Source of the DNA: Betaproteobacteria bacterium | GTDB lineage: Bacteria; Pseudomonadota; Gammaproteobacteria; Burkholderiales; SG8-39 | NCBI GenBank assembly: GCA_016195915.1 | Contig: JACPYS010000029.1 | Location: 1-49,582, forward strand | Direction of reading: 5' to 3' | Length of the DNA stretch: 49,582 bases | The notes under the pieces: generated by a model | The model's database searches: none | What the model was told of the DNA's origin: nothing | The model's input: the letters and a program-made list of their open reading frames with translations, nothing else | In this document: positions 8,899 through 15,830 of the stretch, in pieces | How positions within the stretch are numbered: the stretch's first letter is position 1 | Layout of the letters: each line of letters begins with the position of its first letter | Program-made: the position numbers and the translations under genes

Positions 8899-9705
8899 TC
8901 AGGGCTGCTGGTTGAATTTGGGTGCGCGCTTCTCGATGAAGGCATTCACACCCTCCTGCACGTCCGGCGTTGCAAGGAGATAGACAACCGCCCCGCGTTC
9001 GAGCGACATTGCCACCTCGTCGCTCGCACCCGCAGTCTCGGCGATGACGCCGCGAGCCACCCGGACCGCTGCCTGCGACTTGGCGGCGATCTCGGTCGCT
9101 GCCAAATCTGCCTGCGCATACAGTTCGTCGGCGGTGGAAAACACACGGTTCACCAAGCCGGCGCGCTGCGCCTCGCTGGCGCTCACAATCTCGGCGCGAT
9201 AGATCATTTCGCGCGCGCGCCGCGCGCCCACAGCCCGTGGCAGGCGCGTGAGCCCGCCCCAGCCGGGGAGCAGGCCAATCGCGATTTCCGTGAGGCCGAA
9301 CTTCGCGGCTTCGGCCGCGTAGATGAAGTCGCACATCAGCGCCAATTCGGTCCCTCCTGCCAGGCACCAACCATCCACGGCGGCGATTACCGGTTTGCCA
9401 AGCATGGTGAACAGGTTTTGAATCGCCTGCCCCCGATGAATGGAGAACCACTCGCCTTTGGCCGGATTCATGCCCTCGAAGCCGCGAATGTCGCCGCCGC
9501 TGCAGAACACCTTGCCGGCGCCGCGCAGCACGAGGCATCGGATCGAGATATCGTCCTTCGCGCTCGCCAATGCGTCGATCAGTTCGAGCTGCATCTTGTC
9601 GTCGAGGGCGTTGCGCATTGCCGGATTCGACAGCGAGAGCCACAACACCTCGCCGTCCGCACCCTTGCGCTCGACGAGCAGGCGCTGATATTGCGGTTCA
9701 GCCAT
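8899..9705 (-). CDS. Enoyl-CoA hydratase/isomerase family protein
   Basis: A 268-residue crotonase-fold protein. The start at 9705 (MAEPQYQRLLV) overlaps the end of the DUF35 gene by 8 bases; a longer open frame upstream runs through that gene and is not homologous. The oxyanion-hole segment FCSGGDIRGFEG and the second loop CLAGGTELALMCD are present. Both glutamates of the hydratase active site appear conserved (GGTELAL and GLTEIAIGLLPGWGG), supporting hydratase activity. It hydrates the enoyl-CoA produced by the adjacent dehydrogenase. Confidence 0.88.
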   Translation of the reverse strand: MAEPQYQRLLVERKGADGEVLWLSLSNPAMRNALDDKMQLELIDALASAKDDISIRCLVLRGAGKVFCSGGDIRGFEGMNPAKGEWFSIHRGQAIQNLFTMLGKPVIAAVDGWCLAGGTELALMCDFIYAAEAAKFGLTEIAIGLLPGWGGLTRLPRAVGARRAREMIYRAEIVSASEAQRAGLVNRVFSTADELYAQADLAATEIAAKSQAAVRVARGVIAETAGASDEVAMSLERGAVVYLLATPDVQEGVNAFIEKRAPKFNQQP

Positions 9706-10168
9706 GACTTCCACGCTGCTTCGATGGACGCCACTTCGGCAGTACGATGCCGTCGTCGCGGGTGTGGAATACCACTTCGAGGGCCATGCCGTTGCGCAGT
9801 TCATTTGGTTCGGAATCAACGATGTTCGAAATCATGCGCGGCCCTTCCGGCAGGTCCACCATGGCAAGTACAAAGGGCAGGTCTTCGACAAAGGCGGCCG
9901 GCACGCCATAGGTGTTGACGGCGAAGGCGGCGAGCGTCGCGATGCCCTGCGCCTGACGCCAGTCGCTGCGTTCGCTGCCGCACTCGGTGCAGAAGAGGTA
10001 CGGCGGGTGATCCACGTGTCCGCAGTCGGCACAGGTTTTGAGCAGTAGCCGGCCCTCGCGCGCCCCGTCCCAGAACGCCTGCGACCACGGCATGGGTTGC
10101 GGCACCGGCTTGATGAAGTCGGCATCGGTCAATCCGAGCCGCTGTTTGAGGGTTTCTCGGGTGTTCAT
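9698..10168 (-). CDS. Zn-ribbon/OB-fold DUF35 protein, thiolase partner
   Basis: A 156-residue DUF35 protein: an N-terminal helix, a rubredoxin-like zinc ribbon with CADCGHVDHPPYLFCTECGS (two CxxC pairs, about residues 46-65), then an OB-fold. Members bind next to thiolase-like proteins and form complexes that cleave or condense acyl-CoA substrates, for example ChsH2-Ltp2 in sterol breakdown and BbsA-BbsB in toluene breakdown. Here it lies directly between the thiolase-like gene and the enoyl-CoA hydratase, so it most likely forms a complex with that thiolase-like protein. Confidence 0.85.
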   Translation of the reverse strand: MNTRETLKQRLGLTDADFIKPVPQPMPWSQAFWDGAREGRLLLKTCADCGHVDHPPYLFCTECGSERSDWRQAQGIATLAAFAVNTYGVPAAFVEDLPFVLAMVDLPEGPRMISNIVDSEPNELRNGMALEVVFHTRDDGIVLPKWRPSKQRGSHG

Positions 10169-10202
10169 GTGTCGTCCCTTCGTCTAGTGTTGGCGCTGCC
10201 GC

Positions 10203-11393
10203 TTACCCTGGAATCTGGTTTCCCAGAACGGAGAAATGAATGTCCATGAAAGCGCCGCCGCCGCAGTTCTCGATAGCGAAGCGGGCGCCCTCCACCTGGG
10301 CGGCCCCGGCCTTGCCCTGCAGTTGGCGGATGGTTTCGACGAGCACCGAGAAACCGACGCCGGTGCCCGTATGGCCGAAACCCAGCGCTTCACCGTTGGT
10401 CGTCGTCGGATAGCGACCACCGGGTGAGGTCTCGCCTGCGGCGACTAAAGCTCCCGACTGACCCGGCTCGACGATGCCGAGCGCATCCATCAACATCAGC
10501 AGGATCACCGGATAAGAGCCGTATAGCTCGAACAGGTCGAGGTCACCGGGACCGATGCCGGAGTCGTGGATCGCTTTGCGGGCCACCGGGGCAAAGAATT
10601 CGTGCATCTTGCCTTGGTCGCGCCACTTGGAGTGCACGATGCTGCGGTGGCTGTAGTCCGAACCCTCGCCGAGCAGATAGACCGGCCGCTGCGACTTCTT
10701 CGCCAGGTCCGCGCGAGTCATGACGAAGGCGCTGCCGCCGTCGGCGAGCACATTGCACATCAGTGCGGTCAAGGGCCAGGCGACGACCCGGCTCTTCAGC
10801 ACATCCTCCACCGTGATGCTCTTGTCGCGGAACATGGCATTGGGCTGCAGATTGGCCCACTTGCGGCATGCAACGCACATTGCCGCAATCTGCTCGACTG
10901 TCGTTCCCGTGGAACTCATGTAACCCTGCGTCAGCATCGCCGCAAGCGCGTTGTAGGTCATGCCGTATGGCACCTCCCACTCCAGATCCGATCCGGCCAC
11001 CGCGAAATACTTGGCTTGCTCATTGGCGCTGAATTGCGAAAAGCGCTGGGCGTGCACCACCAGCACATAGTCGGCGTCGCCCGATAGCAGGACGCCCTCC
11101 GCCGTCTTGCGCGTGGAAAAGCTCGATGCCCCGCCGGAGACAGTTGTGGCGACAACCCGGCAGTTCTTCGCGCCGATGGCTTCTGGCATGCGGCCGAAGA
11201 ACATCTCCGTGTTGTAATCGCTTCCCATGATGTGAGCCGCCGTGACGACGGCGCCGACCTGCTTCATGGTGATTCCGGCGTCGTCAACGGCCGCCTTGGC
11301 GACGCGGTAGGCGATCTCAAATTCGTTGCGATTCGGATAGTGCCCGCAGGGCACCTCGCCGGTACCGATGATCGCGAACCTCGGTTGACTCAT
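10203..11393 (-). CDS. Thiolase-like (SCP2/Ltp type) protein without nucleophilic Cys
   Basis: A 396-residue thiolase-superfamily protein related to lipid-transfer/SCP2-type thiolases. The C-terminal catalytic histidine is present in FGHTGTGVG, and the second cysteine in IENCGGGAF. At the position of the N-terminal nucleophilic cysteine (usually CASG or CSTG) the sequence is TTVSGGASSFS, around residue 85, so glycine replaces cysteine. The same change is known in Ltp2-type aldolases, which cleave beta-hydroxyacyl-CoA with a DUF35 partner. The neighbouring DUF35 gene (34 bases away) supports a retro-aldolase or other non-thiolytic role (inference). A ribosome site GGAG lies just before the start. 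Confidence 0.82.
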   Translation of the reverse strand: MSQPRFAIIGTGEVPCGHYPNRNEFEIAYRVAKAAVDDAGITMKQVGAVVTAAHIMGSDYNTEMFFGRMPEAIGAKNCRVVATTVSGGASSFSTRKTAEGVLLSGDADYVLVVHAQRFSQFSANEQAKYFAVAGSDLEWEVPYGMTYNALAAMLTQGYMSSTGTTVEQIAAMCVACRKWANLQPNAMFRDKSITVEDVLKSRVVAWPLTALMCNVLADGGSAFVMTRADLAKKSQRPVYLLGEGSDYSHRSIVHSKWRDQGKMHEFFAPVARKAIHDSGIGPGDLDLFELYGSYPVILLMLMDALGIVEPGQSGALVAAGETSPGGRYPTTTNGEALGFGHTGTGVGFSVLVETIRQLQGKAGAAQVEGARFAIENCGGGAFMDIHFSVLGNQIPG

Positions 11394-11437
11394 CTGGCTC
11401 GATCTCCTTTAGCGCTCGTTTCAACGTGAAGGGACAT

Positions 11438-11461
11438 CCCCCGGGAGGACGGCCTCCGGGG
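11438..11461 (-). other. GC-rich hairpin in acs-thiolase spacer
   Basis: CCCCGGGAGG (from 11439) can pair with CCTCCGGGG (11453-11461) with one bulge around a four-base loop. It lies 45 bases before the thiolase-like gene in the operon's transcript. There is no T-run, so it is more likely an mRNA stability or processing element than a full terminator. Confidence 0.4.
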
Positions 11462-11504
11462 CACACCTCCCGTATTTCGCTAAGCTCTTGCTTTAGCCGC
11501 ACAA

Positions 11505-11520
11505 CCTTGCACATGCAAGG
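11505..11520. promoter_or_regulatory. 16-bp palindrome downstream of acyl-CoA synthetase
   Basis: CCTTGCACATGCAAGG is an inverted repeat of 7-base arms around CA. It lies 18 bases past the synthetase stop in the 145-base spacer before the thiolase-like gene. It could be a protein-binding site for a second promoter or a small RNA hairpin; the sequence alone does not decide. Confidence 0.35.
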
Positions 11521-11537
11521 CACGGCTCGATACTTGG

Positions 11538-13088
11538 TTAGTTGATGCTTCGGCTGTGGCCTCGCCAGAACACTGATTTGACGTCCTTGCGCAGCAATTT
11601 GCCTACCGGGCTCTTGGGCAACTGCTCCCAGAATTCCACGTGTTTCGGGCACTTGTAGCCGGCAAGTTTTTGCTTGCAGAACTCGATCAAGTCGGCGGCG
11701 CTCGCCGACGCTCCGGGTTTCAGCACCACCGCCGCCTGTACGCGCTCGCCCCAGCGGCTATCGGGTGCCGAGGAGACGAGGCATTCGTATACCGCCGGGT
11801 GACTGAAGAGGACGTTCTCGACTTCCGACGGGTAGACGTTCTCGCCACCGGTGACGATCATGTCCGCTTTCCGATCGAGCAGGAAAACGTATCCCTGGTC
11901 GTCCATCATGCCGACGTCACCCGTTCGCAACCAGCCGTCTTGCAGACGTTCGTGCGTCAGGGCCTCGTTCTTCCAGTAGCCAAGCATGATGTTCGGGCCA
12001 CGCGCCAGCAACTCGCCTGGCGTGCCGTTGGGTACGGCATTTCCCGCAGCATCGGCAATGCGCACCTCGGTAAGCGTCATTTCGCGGCCGGCGCTCTTCA
12101 GCAGGTGCGAGCGGGGACCGTCCAGTTCATGATCCTCCGGGGCGAGGAAGCATACGGCAGGCGCCGCTTCTGTGAGTCCGTAACCCTGCGCAAAGATGGG
12201 CCCAAACTTGGCGATACACTTGCGCAGCACCTCTTCGGGCATGGGGCTGCCGCTGTAGATCATCAGGCCAATCGAGGACAGATCGTGCGCGTTGAGCGTG
12301 GGATCGTCGATCAGCCAGGTGTACAGAGTCGGCACGGCATTCAAGTTGGTACATCGTTCGCTCTCGATCGTGCGCAGAATCAGACCCAGTTCGGGGCGAC
12401 GCAGGATGACCACACAGGCGCCGGCGATCAGGTGGCAGAACACCTGCCAAAAGGCGACATGGAACAATGGCAGCGCCATGAGAGTGATGTCGCGCGCCGA
12501 GAATTTGAACAGCATGTTGGCGCTGATGAACGCGCTCAGCAGGTTCCGGTGCGACAGCATCACGCCTTTTGGCAATCCCGTCGTGCCTCCGGTGTAGACC
12601 AGCGCTGCCAGATCGTTTTCGCCGACCTCGACCGAAACGTCAGCGGCGCTGCTTTCGCTCAATAGCGACTCGTACGCGAGCGCTCCGTCGATCTTGGTGT
12701 CCAGGCCAATCCAGATCTTCAGCTGCGGCGACTGCGCTCTGAGCGACGAGGCTACGCTCTCGAAACCTTCACCCACGAACATTGCCGATGCCTCGGAATC
12801 GCGCAGCATGTGCAGGAGATCGCGTTCAGTCAGGCGGAAGTTCAGGGGCGTGGCTACCAGTCCTGCCTTGGCCGCGCCGAAGTAGCATTCGACAAAGCGG
12901 TGCGAGTTTTCCGACAGGATTGCGATCCGGTCGCCTTTTGCCAGGCCTTGACCTAGCAGCGCGTGCGCCAGGCGGTTACTGCGCGCGTGGAGCTGGGCGT
13001 AGGTGATACGCGTGTTTCCGAATACGAGCGCTTCCGAGTTTCCAGACAGCCGAGCGTGCTTTGAACAGATGTCTCCTAGAGTTAACAC
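11538..13088 (-). CDS. AMP-dependent acyl-CoA synthetase
   Basis: A 516-residue ANL-superfamily ligase that adenylates a carboxylic acid and transfers it to CoA. The P-loop LVYTGGTTGLPKGVMLSH is at about residue 155, YGLTEAAP at about 290, the hinge LRTGDVGMMDDQGYVFLLDRK at about 390, and the catalytic lysine in SPVGKLLRKD near the C-terminus. I start it at the second of two GTG codons (13088), 6 bases after AAGGAG; the frame continues upstream into the promoter but without homology. It is the first gene of the minus-strand operon and faces tetR across a 264-base spacer. It probably activates the imported acid. Confidence 0.88.
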   Translation of the reverse strand: MLTLGDICSKHARLSGNSEALVFGNTRITYAQLHARSNRLAHALLGQGLAKGDRIAILSENSHRFVECYFGAAKAGLVATPLNFRLTERDLLHMLRDSEASAMFVGEGFESVASSLRAQSPQLKIWIGLDTKIDGALAYESLLSESSAADVSVEVGENDLAALVYTGGTTGLPKGVMLSHRNLLSAFISANMLFKFSARDITLMALPLFHVAFWQVFCHLIAGACVVILRRPELGLILRTIESERCTNLNAVPTLYTWLIDDPTLNAHDLSSIGLMIYSGSPMPEEVLRKCIAKFGPIFAQGYGLTEAAPAVCFLAPEDHELDGPRSHLLKSAGREMTLTEVRIADAAGNAVPNGTPGELLARGPNIMLGYWKNEALTHERLQDGWLRTGDVGMMDDQGYVFLLDRKADMIVTGGENVYPSEVENVLFSHPAVYECLVSSAPDSRWGERVQAAVVLKPGASASAADLIEFCKQKLAGYKCPKHVEFWEQLPKSPVGKLLRKDVKSVFWRGHSRSIN

Positions 13089-13201
13089 CACCCTCTCCTT
13101 TGGTTTAGTAGTCGTCGCGGCGGACAAACGCCGCACTCTGCGCCAACTGCGACCGCGCGTGGTCGCCACGCCGGACCAATCGTTTTCGTTCGATCCAGAC
13201 G

Positions 13202-13230
13202 CATTGTATCAATCAAAAGATACTTGTCAA
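13202..13230 (-). promoter_or_regulatory. Sigma-70 promoter for the catabolic operon
   Basis: Read on the minus strand, TTGACA (13230-13225) is followed by 16 bases and TACAAT (13208-13203), a near-consensus sigma-70 promoter in an AT-rich island. Transcription would start near 13196, leaving a leader of about 108 bases before the acyl-CoA synthetase. Confidence 0.6.
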
Positions 13231-13242
13231 ACGTTTAACAAG
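13223..13242. promoter_or_regulatory. Putative TetR-family operator
   Basis: CTTGTCAAACGTTTAACAAG is a 20-base palindrome with a single mismatched pair. It contains the -35 box of the minus-strand promoter (TTGACA) and the -35 box of the plus-strand promoter (TTAACA). A dimer of the divergently encoded TetR protein bound here would block both promoters. Confidence 0.6.
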
Positions 13243-13263
13243 ATAGGAATACTTTACTATAAT
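13235..13263 (+). promoter_or_regulatory. Sigma-70 promoter for tetR
   Basis: TTAACA (13235-13240), 17 bases, then TATAAT (13258-13263) form a strong promoter pointing at the TetR gene. The -10 box lies inside a second inverted repeat, TACTAT-A-ATAGTA (13255-13267). The predicted leader is about 80 bases. Confidence 0.6.
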
Positions 13264-13352
13264 AGTATGTTTAGTATGTCTTATACAATAAATACAGTGG
13301 TTTGAAAGTACTTTACATATGGTAGAATATGGACGTCACACAGAGGCCGATC

Positions 13353-13994
13353 ATGAGACCCAAACGAACAAGCAGTACGGCTGCCGAGGAGCCGACTTTC
13401 GGTGTGCTCCGTCCGGAAATTTTGGCGGTCGCAACGGACGCCTTCGCGAAGAAAGGCTATGTAGCGTCCTCGCTGCGCGATATCGCCGAACAGGCTGGAG
13501 TGACTGCAGCGGCGATCTACTACCATTACGCGAAGAAAGAGGATTTGCTGCGCGAGATCATCTTCGATGGACTGGACCGGCTCAGCCGCGACGTCGTTAG
13601 CGCATTGCCCACCGCAGCAAATCCGATCGAGGCACTGGAATCGGTCGTCCGAGCCCACCTCCGGTTCAACGTGGAGTTCGTGCGCGAGTCGAAGATCATC
13701 ATCGAGGAGAGTCGTTTTCTGAATGAAGTCGACTATGCGGTTGTCCGCGAAAAGCAGAGTGGCATTCTCAATATTTACCGGGCGTGCATCCTTGAGCTGA
13801 CGAAGAGCGGCCGTATAGGCGAAGTCGATCCGACTATCACTGCCTTCAACATTGTCTCGATTGTTCTCGGCTGGTATCGCTGGTTCCGTCCCGAGGGCAG
13901 GGTCAGCGCGCAAGATGCCTTTGATTACACGCTGCGCTTTGCGATGGCCGCGGTCATCAATGTAACGCCTGCCAAGTCAAAAGCTGTCGACTAA
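13353..13994 (+). CDS. TetR-family transcriptional regulator
   Basis: A 213-residue regulator. The N-terminal helix-turn-helix is clear: AFAKKGYVASSLRDIAEQAG then VTAAAIYYHYAKKEDLLREI, about residues 26-66. The C-terminal ligand domain resembles the KstR2/TetR_C_33 group. I start it at 13353 because AGAGG lies 6-7 bases upstream; an in-frame ATG at 13329 has no ribosome site. It is divergent from the acyl-CoA operon and shares a palindromic operator with it. By analogy with FadR, PsrA and KstR-type regulators it probably represses that operon until an acyl-CoA ligand appears (inference). Confidence 0.85.
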   Translation: MRPKRTSSTAAEEPTFGVLRPEILAVATDAFAKKGYVASSLRDIAEQAGVTAAAIYYHYAKKEDLLREIIFDGLDRLSRDVVSALPTAANPIEALESVVRAHLRFNVEFVRESKIIIEESRFLNEVDYAVVREKQSGILNIYRACILELTKSGRIGEVDPTITAFNIVSIVLGWYRWFRPEGRVSAQDAFDYTLRFAMAAVINVTPAKSKAVD

Positions 13995-14187
13995 CCGGAT
14001 GGTATTGGCCCGGCTCTCGCGGCAGTACTAGCAGACCACGGCCCTGTCTACACCGCCGCCAAACACGATTATTAGACGGCCCGGCGAGATAACATTATCC
14101 GCATTGCACGAGCCGCCGAACCCAACACGACATGAGAAAGGGCAATCAACATGGTCCAGTGCACGGCGGCCCCGGATTGATTTCCCG

Positions 14188-14607
14188 CTACAGCAGCGTC
14201 AATGCCTCACCACCGGGCAGCCGATAGCGCGCGAAGTCCTTCACATCAATGGTCATGATTTCGCGCACGCCGGTTTCGTGGGCAAGCCAAAGCAGCGACG
14301 CATCCGCGAGGTCCATGTCGCGCTTGAACTTCTCGGTGTAGCGGCGCATCCAGGGGAGCATGATTGCCAGATGCGACGGGTTAAACGGACAAATCTGCAC
14401 TCCGCCTTGTTCGACCCATTGCAGCAATTCGAAACGCCAGGGCGCTTCGAGGATATAGGAGGCCTCAATGATGCACGGCCACGTGCTGACAAGCCTCAAG
14501 CCATCTGCGGCGGCTTCGGTGACGATTTGATCGTAACGGACGTGATGGGCATCGTCAGTGGCGAATAGCGCGACCAGTGGGCCAGCGTCAATCAGAACGT
14601 TTCGCAC
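14188..14607 (-). CDS. PIN-domain toxin (VapC-like)
   Basis: A 139-residue PIN-domain ribonuclease. The acidic metal-binding residues are in LIDAGPLVA (Asp, residue 6-7), IIEASY (Glu), DMDLADASL (Asp) and TIDVKDF (Asp). VapC-type toxins cleave RNA, often initiator tRNA or rRNA. The start overlaps the preceding ribbon-helix-helix antitoxin gene by 20 bases, the normal antitoxin-first order. The pair sits between the TetR-controlled region and the pad operon and may mark an insertion boundary. Confidence 0.85.
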   Translation of the reverse strand: MRNVLIDAGPLVALFATDDAHHVRYDQIVTEAAADGLRLVSTWPCIIEASYILEAPWRFELLQWVEQGGVQICPFNPSHLAIMLPWMRRYTEKFKRDMDLADASLLWLAHETGVREIMTIDVKDFARYRLPGGEALTLL

Positions 14608-14827
14608 GCAGCCGGGTTTTAATCGTCGCGGAAACAGTGGCTGAAGCGTCCGGCCGGCCCATCTTCCCGCTTTTGCGTAGCTGCTTGAGCAGCGTGGCAG
14701 GGTTCTTGATGCCCAGGACGCGCTCGATGGCGTCTTTGATGAAATCGGATTTGGTGATGCCCAGCAAACTAGCCTGTTGGGTGAGCTTGGCTTCGATCAC
14801 TGGATCGAGACGCACGGAGACAGCCAT
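14588..14827 (-). CDS. Ribbon-helix-helix antitoxin (CopG/Arc type)
   Basis: A 79-residue protein beginning MAVSVRLDPVIEAKLTQQAS, a beta strand followed by two helices as in ribbon-helix-helix repressors, with a basic C-terminal tail that would bind the toxin. I start it at 14827, 5 bases after AGGAA; a longer frame upstream has no support. By family it neutralises the PIN toxin and represses its own promoter. An inverted repeat lies immediately upstream. Confidence 0.82.
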   Translation of the reverse strand: MAVSVRLDPVIEAKLTQQASLLGITKSDFIKDAIERVLGIKNPATLLKQLRKSGKMGRPDASATVSATIKTRLRAKRSD

Positions 14828-14840
14828 GGCGATTCCTCGC

Positions 14841-14855
14841 GTATTGTCGTAATAC
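14841..14855. promoter_or_regulatory. Putative autoregulatory operator of the PIN/RHH pair
   Basis: GTATTGTCGTAATAC has 5-base inverted arms and lies 13 bases before the antitoxin start codon, just upstream of its ribosome site. This is where ribbon-helix-helix antitoxins usually bind. Confidence 0.45.
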
Positions 14856-14921
14856 AACGATACCATTGGCGGCGGCGCTTCGCAATTGTGCTCGGGGCTC
14901 GTCCCCGCCCGCGGCGATCCC

Positions 14922-14935
14922 TTGATCTGAATCAA
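14922..14935. promoter_or_regulatory. FNR/ANR-type binding site upstream of padE
   Basis: TTGATCTGAATCAA is a perfect match to the FNR consensus TTGAT-N4-ATCAA. Its centre is 42.5 bases before the A of the padE start codon. A TAGCCT at 14957-14962 could be the -10 box, giving a class II FNR promoter whose start site falls at or within about two bases of the start codon. The site predicts oxygen-repressed, anaerobically activated expression of the pad operon. Confidence 0.75.
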
Positions 14936-14970
14936 ACCGGCCCGGGCGCGCTCGTCTAGCCTCGTGAGCC

Positions 14971-15543
14971 ATGTACGAACTGCGCATCCACGGTCGCGGC
15001 GGACAGGGGGCGGTACTCGCGGCGGGCATCCTTGCCACGGCGCTGATCGAGGAGGGCAGGTTCGCCGTTGCGATACCGCAATTCGGCTTCGAGCGACGCG
15101 GCGCGCCGGTGGCCGCCTATCTCCGGTTCGACGAGCGCGAGATACGCCAACTCACCAACATCTACCACCCGGACTGCGTCCTGTGCATCGACCCGACAGT
15201 CGCGCGCGCGGTCAATATTTTCGATGGCATGAAGGACGCCGGCATGCTGGTTCAGACCTCGGCCAAGGCGCTCGGCGAGTTGAATGTCGCGCCGCAGGTG
15301 GCTACGGTGGGATTGTGCGATGCGGTATCGCTGGCACTGCAAATCTTCAAGCGCCCGATCACCAATACGGTGATGCTCGGCGCATTTTCGCGGGCCACGG
15401 GCCTGGTTTCTCTCGATGCGCTCAAGCGCGCGATCCAGGATTCGAATTTTCGCGACGCGGGACTCGCGCAGAACATGGAAGCACTGGAGCGCGGCCACGC
15501 CGGAACGACGGTGCACCACATCGAACGCAAGGCCGCGGCATGA
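14971..15543 (+). CDS. padE: Phenylglyoxylate dehydrogenase gamma subunit
   Basis: A 190-residue gamma subunit of the 2-oxoacid:acceptor oxidoreductase family, with the hallmark N-terminus MYELRIHGRGGQGAV and FGFERRGAPV. In the five-subunit phenylglyoxylate:NAD+ oxidoreductase this subunit joins the TPP subunits and helps bind CoA. It is the first gene of five in the order gamma, delta, alpha, FAD subunit, beta, which is the order of padEFGHI in Azoarcus evansii. Its stop overlaps the next start (ATGA). No clear ribosome site precedes the start, consistent with a leaderless transcript from the FNR-type promoter. A related indolepyruvate or ketoisovalerate oxidoreductase is the main alternative. 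Confidence 0.82.
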   Translation: MYELRIHGRGGQGAVLAAGILATALIEEGRFAVAIPQFGFERRGAPVAAYLRFDEREIRQLTNIYHPDCVLCIDPTVARAVNIFDGMKDAGMLVQTSAKALGELNVAPQVATVGLCDAVSLALQIFKRPITNTVMLGAFSRATGLVSLDALKRAIQDSNFRDAGLAQNMEALERGHAGTTVHHIERKAAA

Positions 15544-15830
15544 TCAAGCAGTCGAGACCCTTTTTCGATTCGTCGACGATCCCCGATGACCTCTGCCCGA
15601 TCGCGACCGCGCTCACGCCGATGCTCCCGGGAGACTGGCGCAGCATGCGGCCGGTGGTGGACCGCGCGAAGTGCGTGAAGTGCGCAGTGTGCTGGCTCTA
15701 CTGCCCGGTGCAGTGCATGCTCGAAAAGCCCGCCTGGTTCGATGTCGATCTGGCGACCTGCAAGGGTTGCGGCATCTGTGCCGAAGAGTGCCCGCACCGC
15801 GCGATTGCCATGGTCGAGGAGGCCGCCTGA
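15540..15830 (+). CDS. padF: Phenylglyoxylate dehydrogenase delta subunit (ferredoxin)
   Basis: A 96-residue ferredoxin-type subunit with two 4Fe-4S motifs, CVKCAVCWLYCP (about residues 45-56) and CKGCGICAEECP (about 75-86). It relays electrons from the TPP subunit toward the FAD subunit PadH. The start at 15540 overlaps the padE stop by 4 bases (ATGA) and its own stop overlaps padG by 1 base. An open frame runs upstream but lies within padE and has no homology. Confidence 0.82.
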   Translation: MIKQSRPFFDSSTIPDDLCPIATALTPMLPGDWRSMRPVVDRAKCVKCAVCWLYCPVQCMLEKPAWFDVDLATCKGCGICAEECPHRAIAMVEEAA

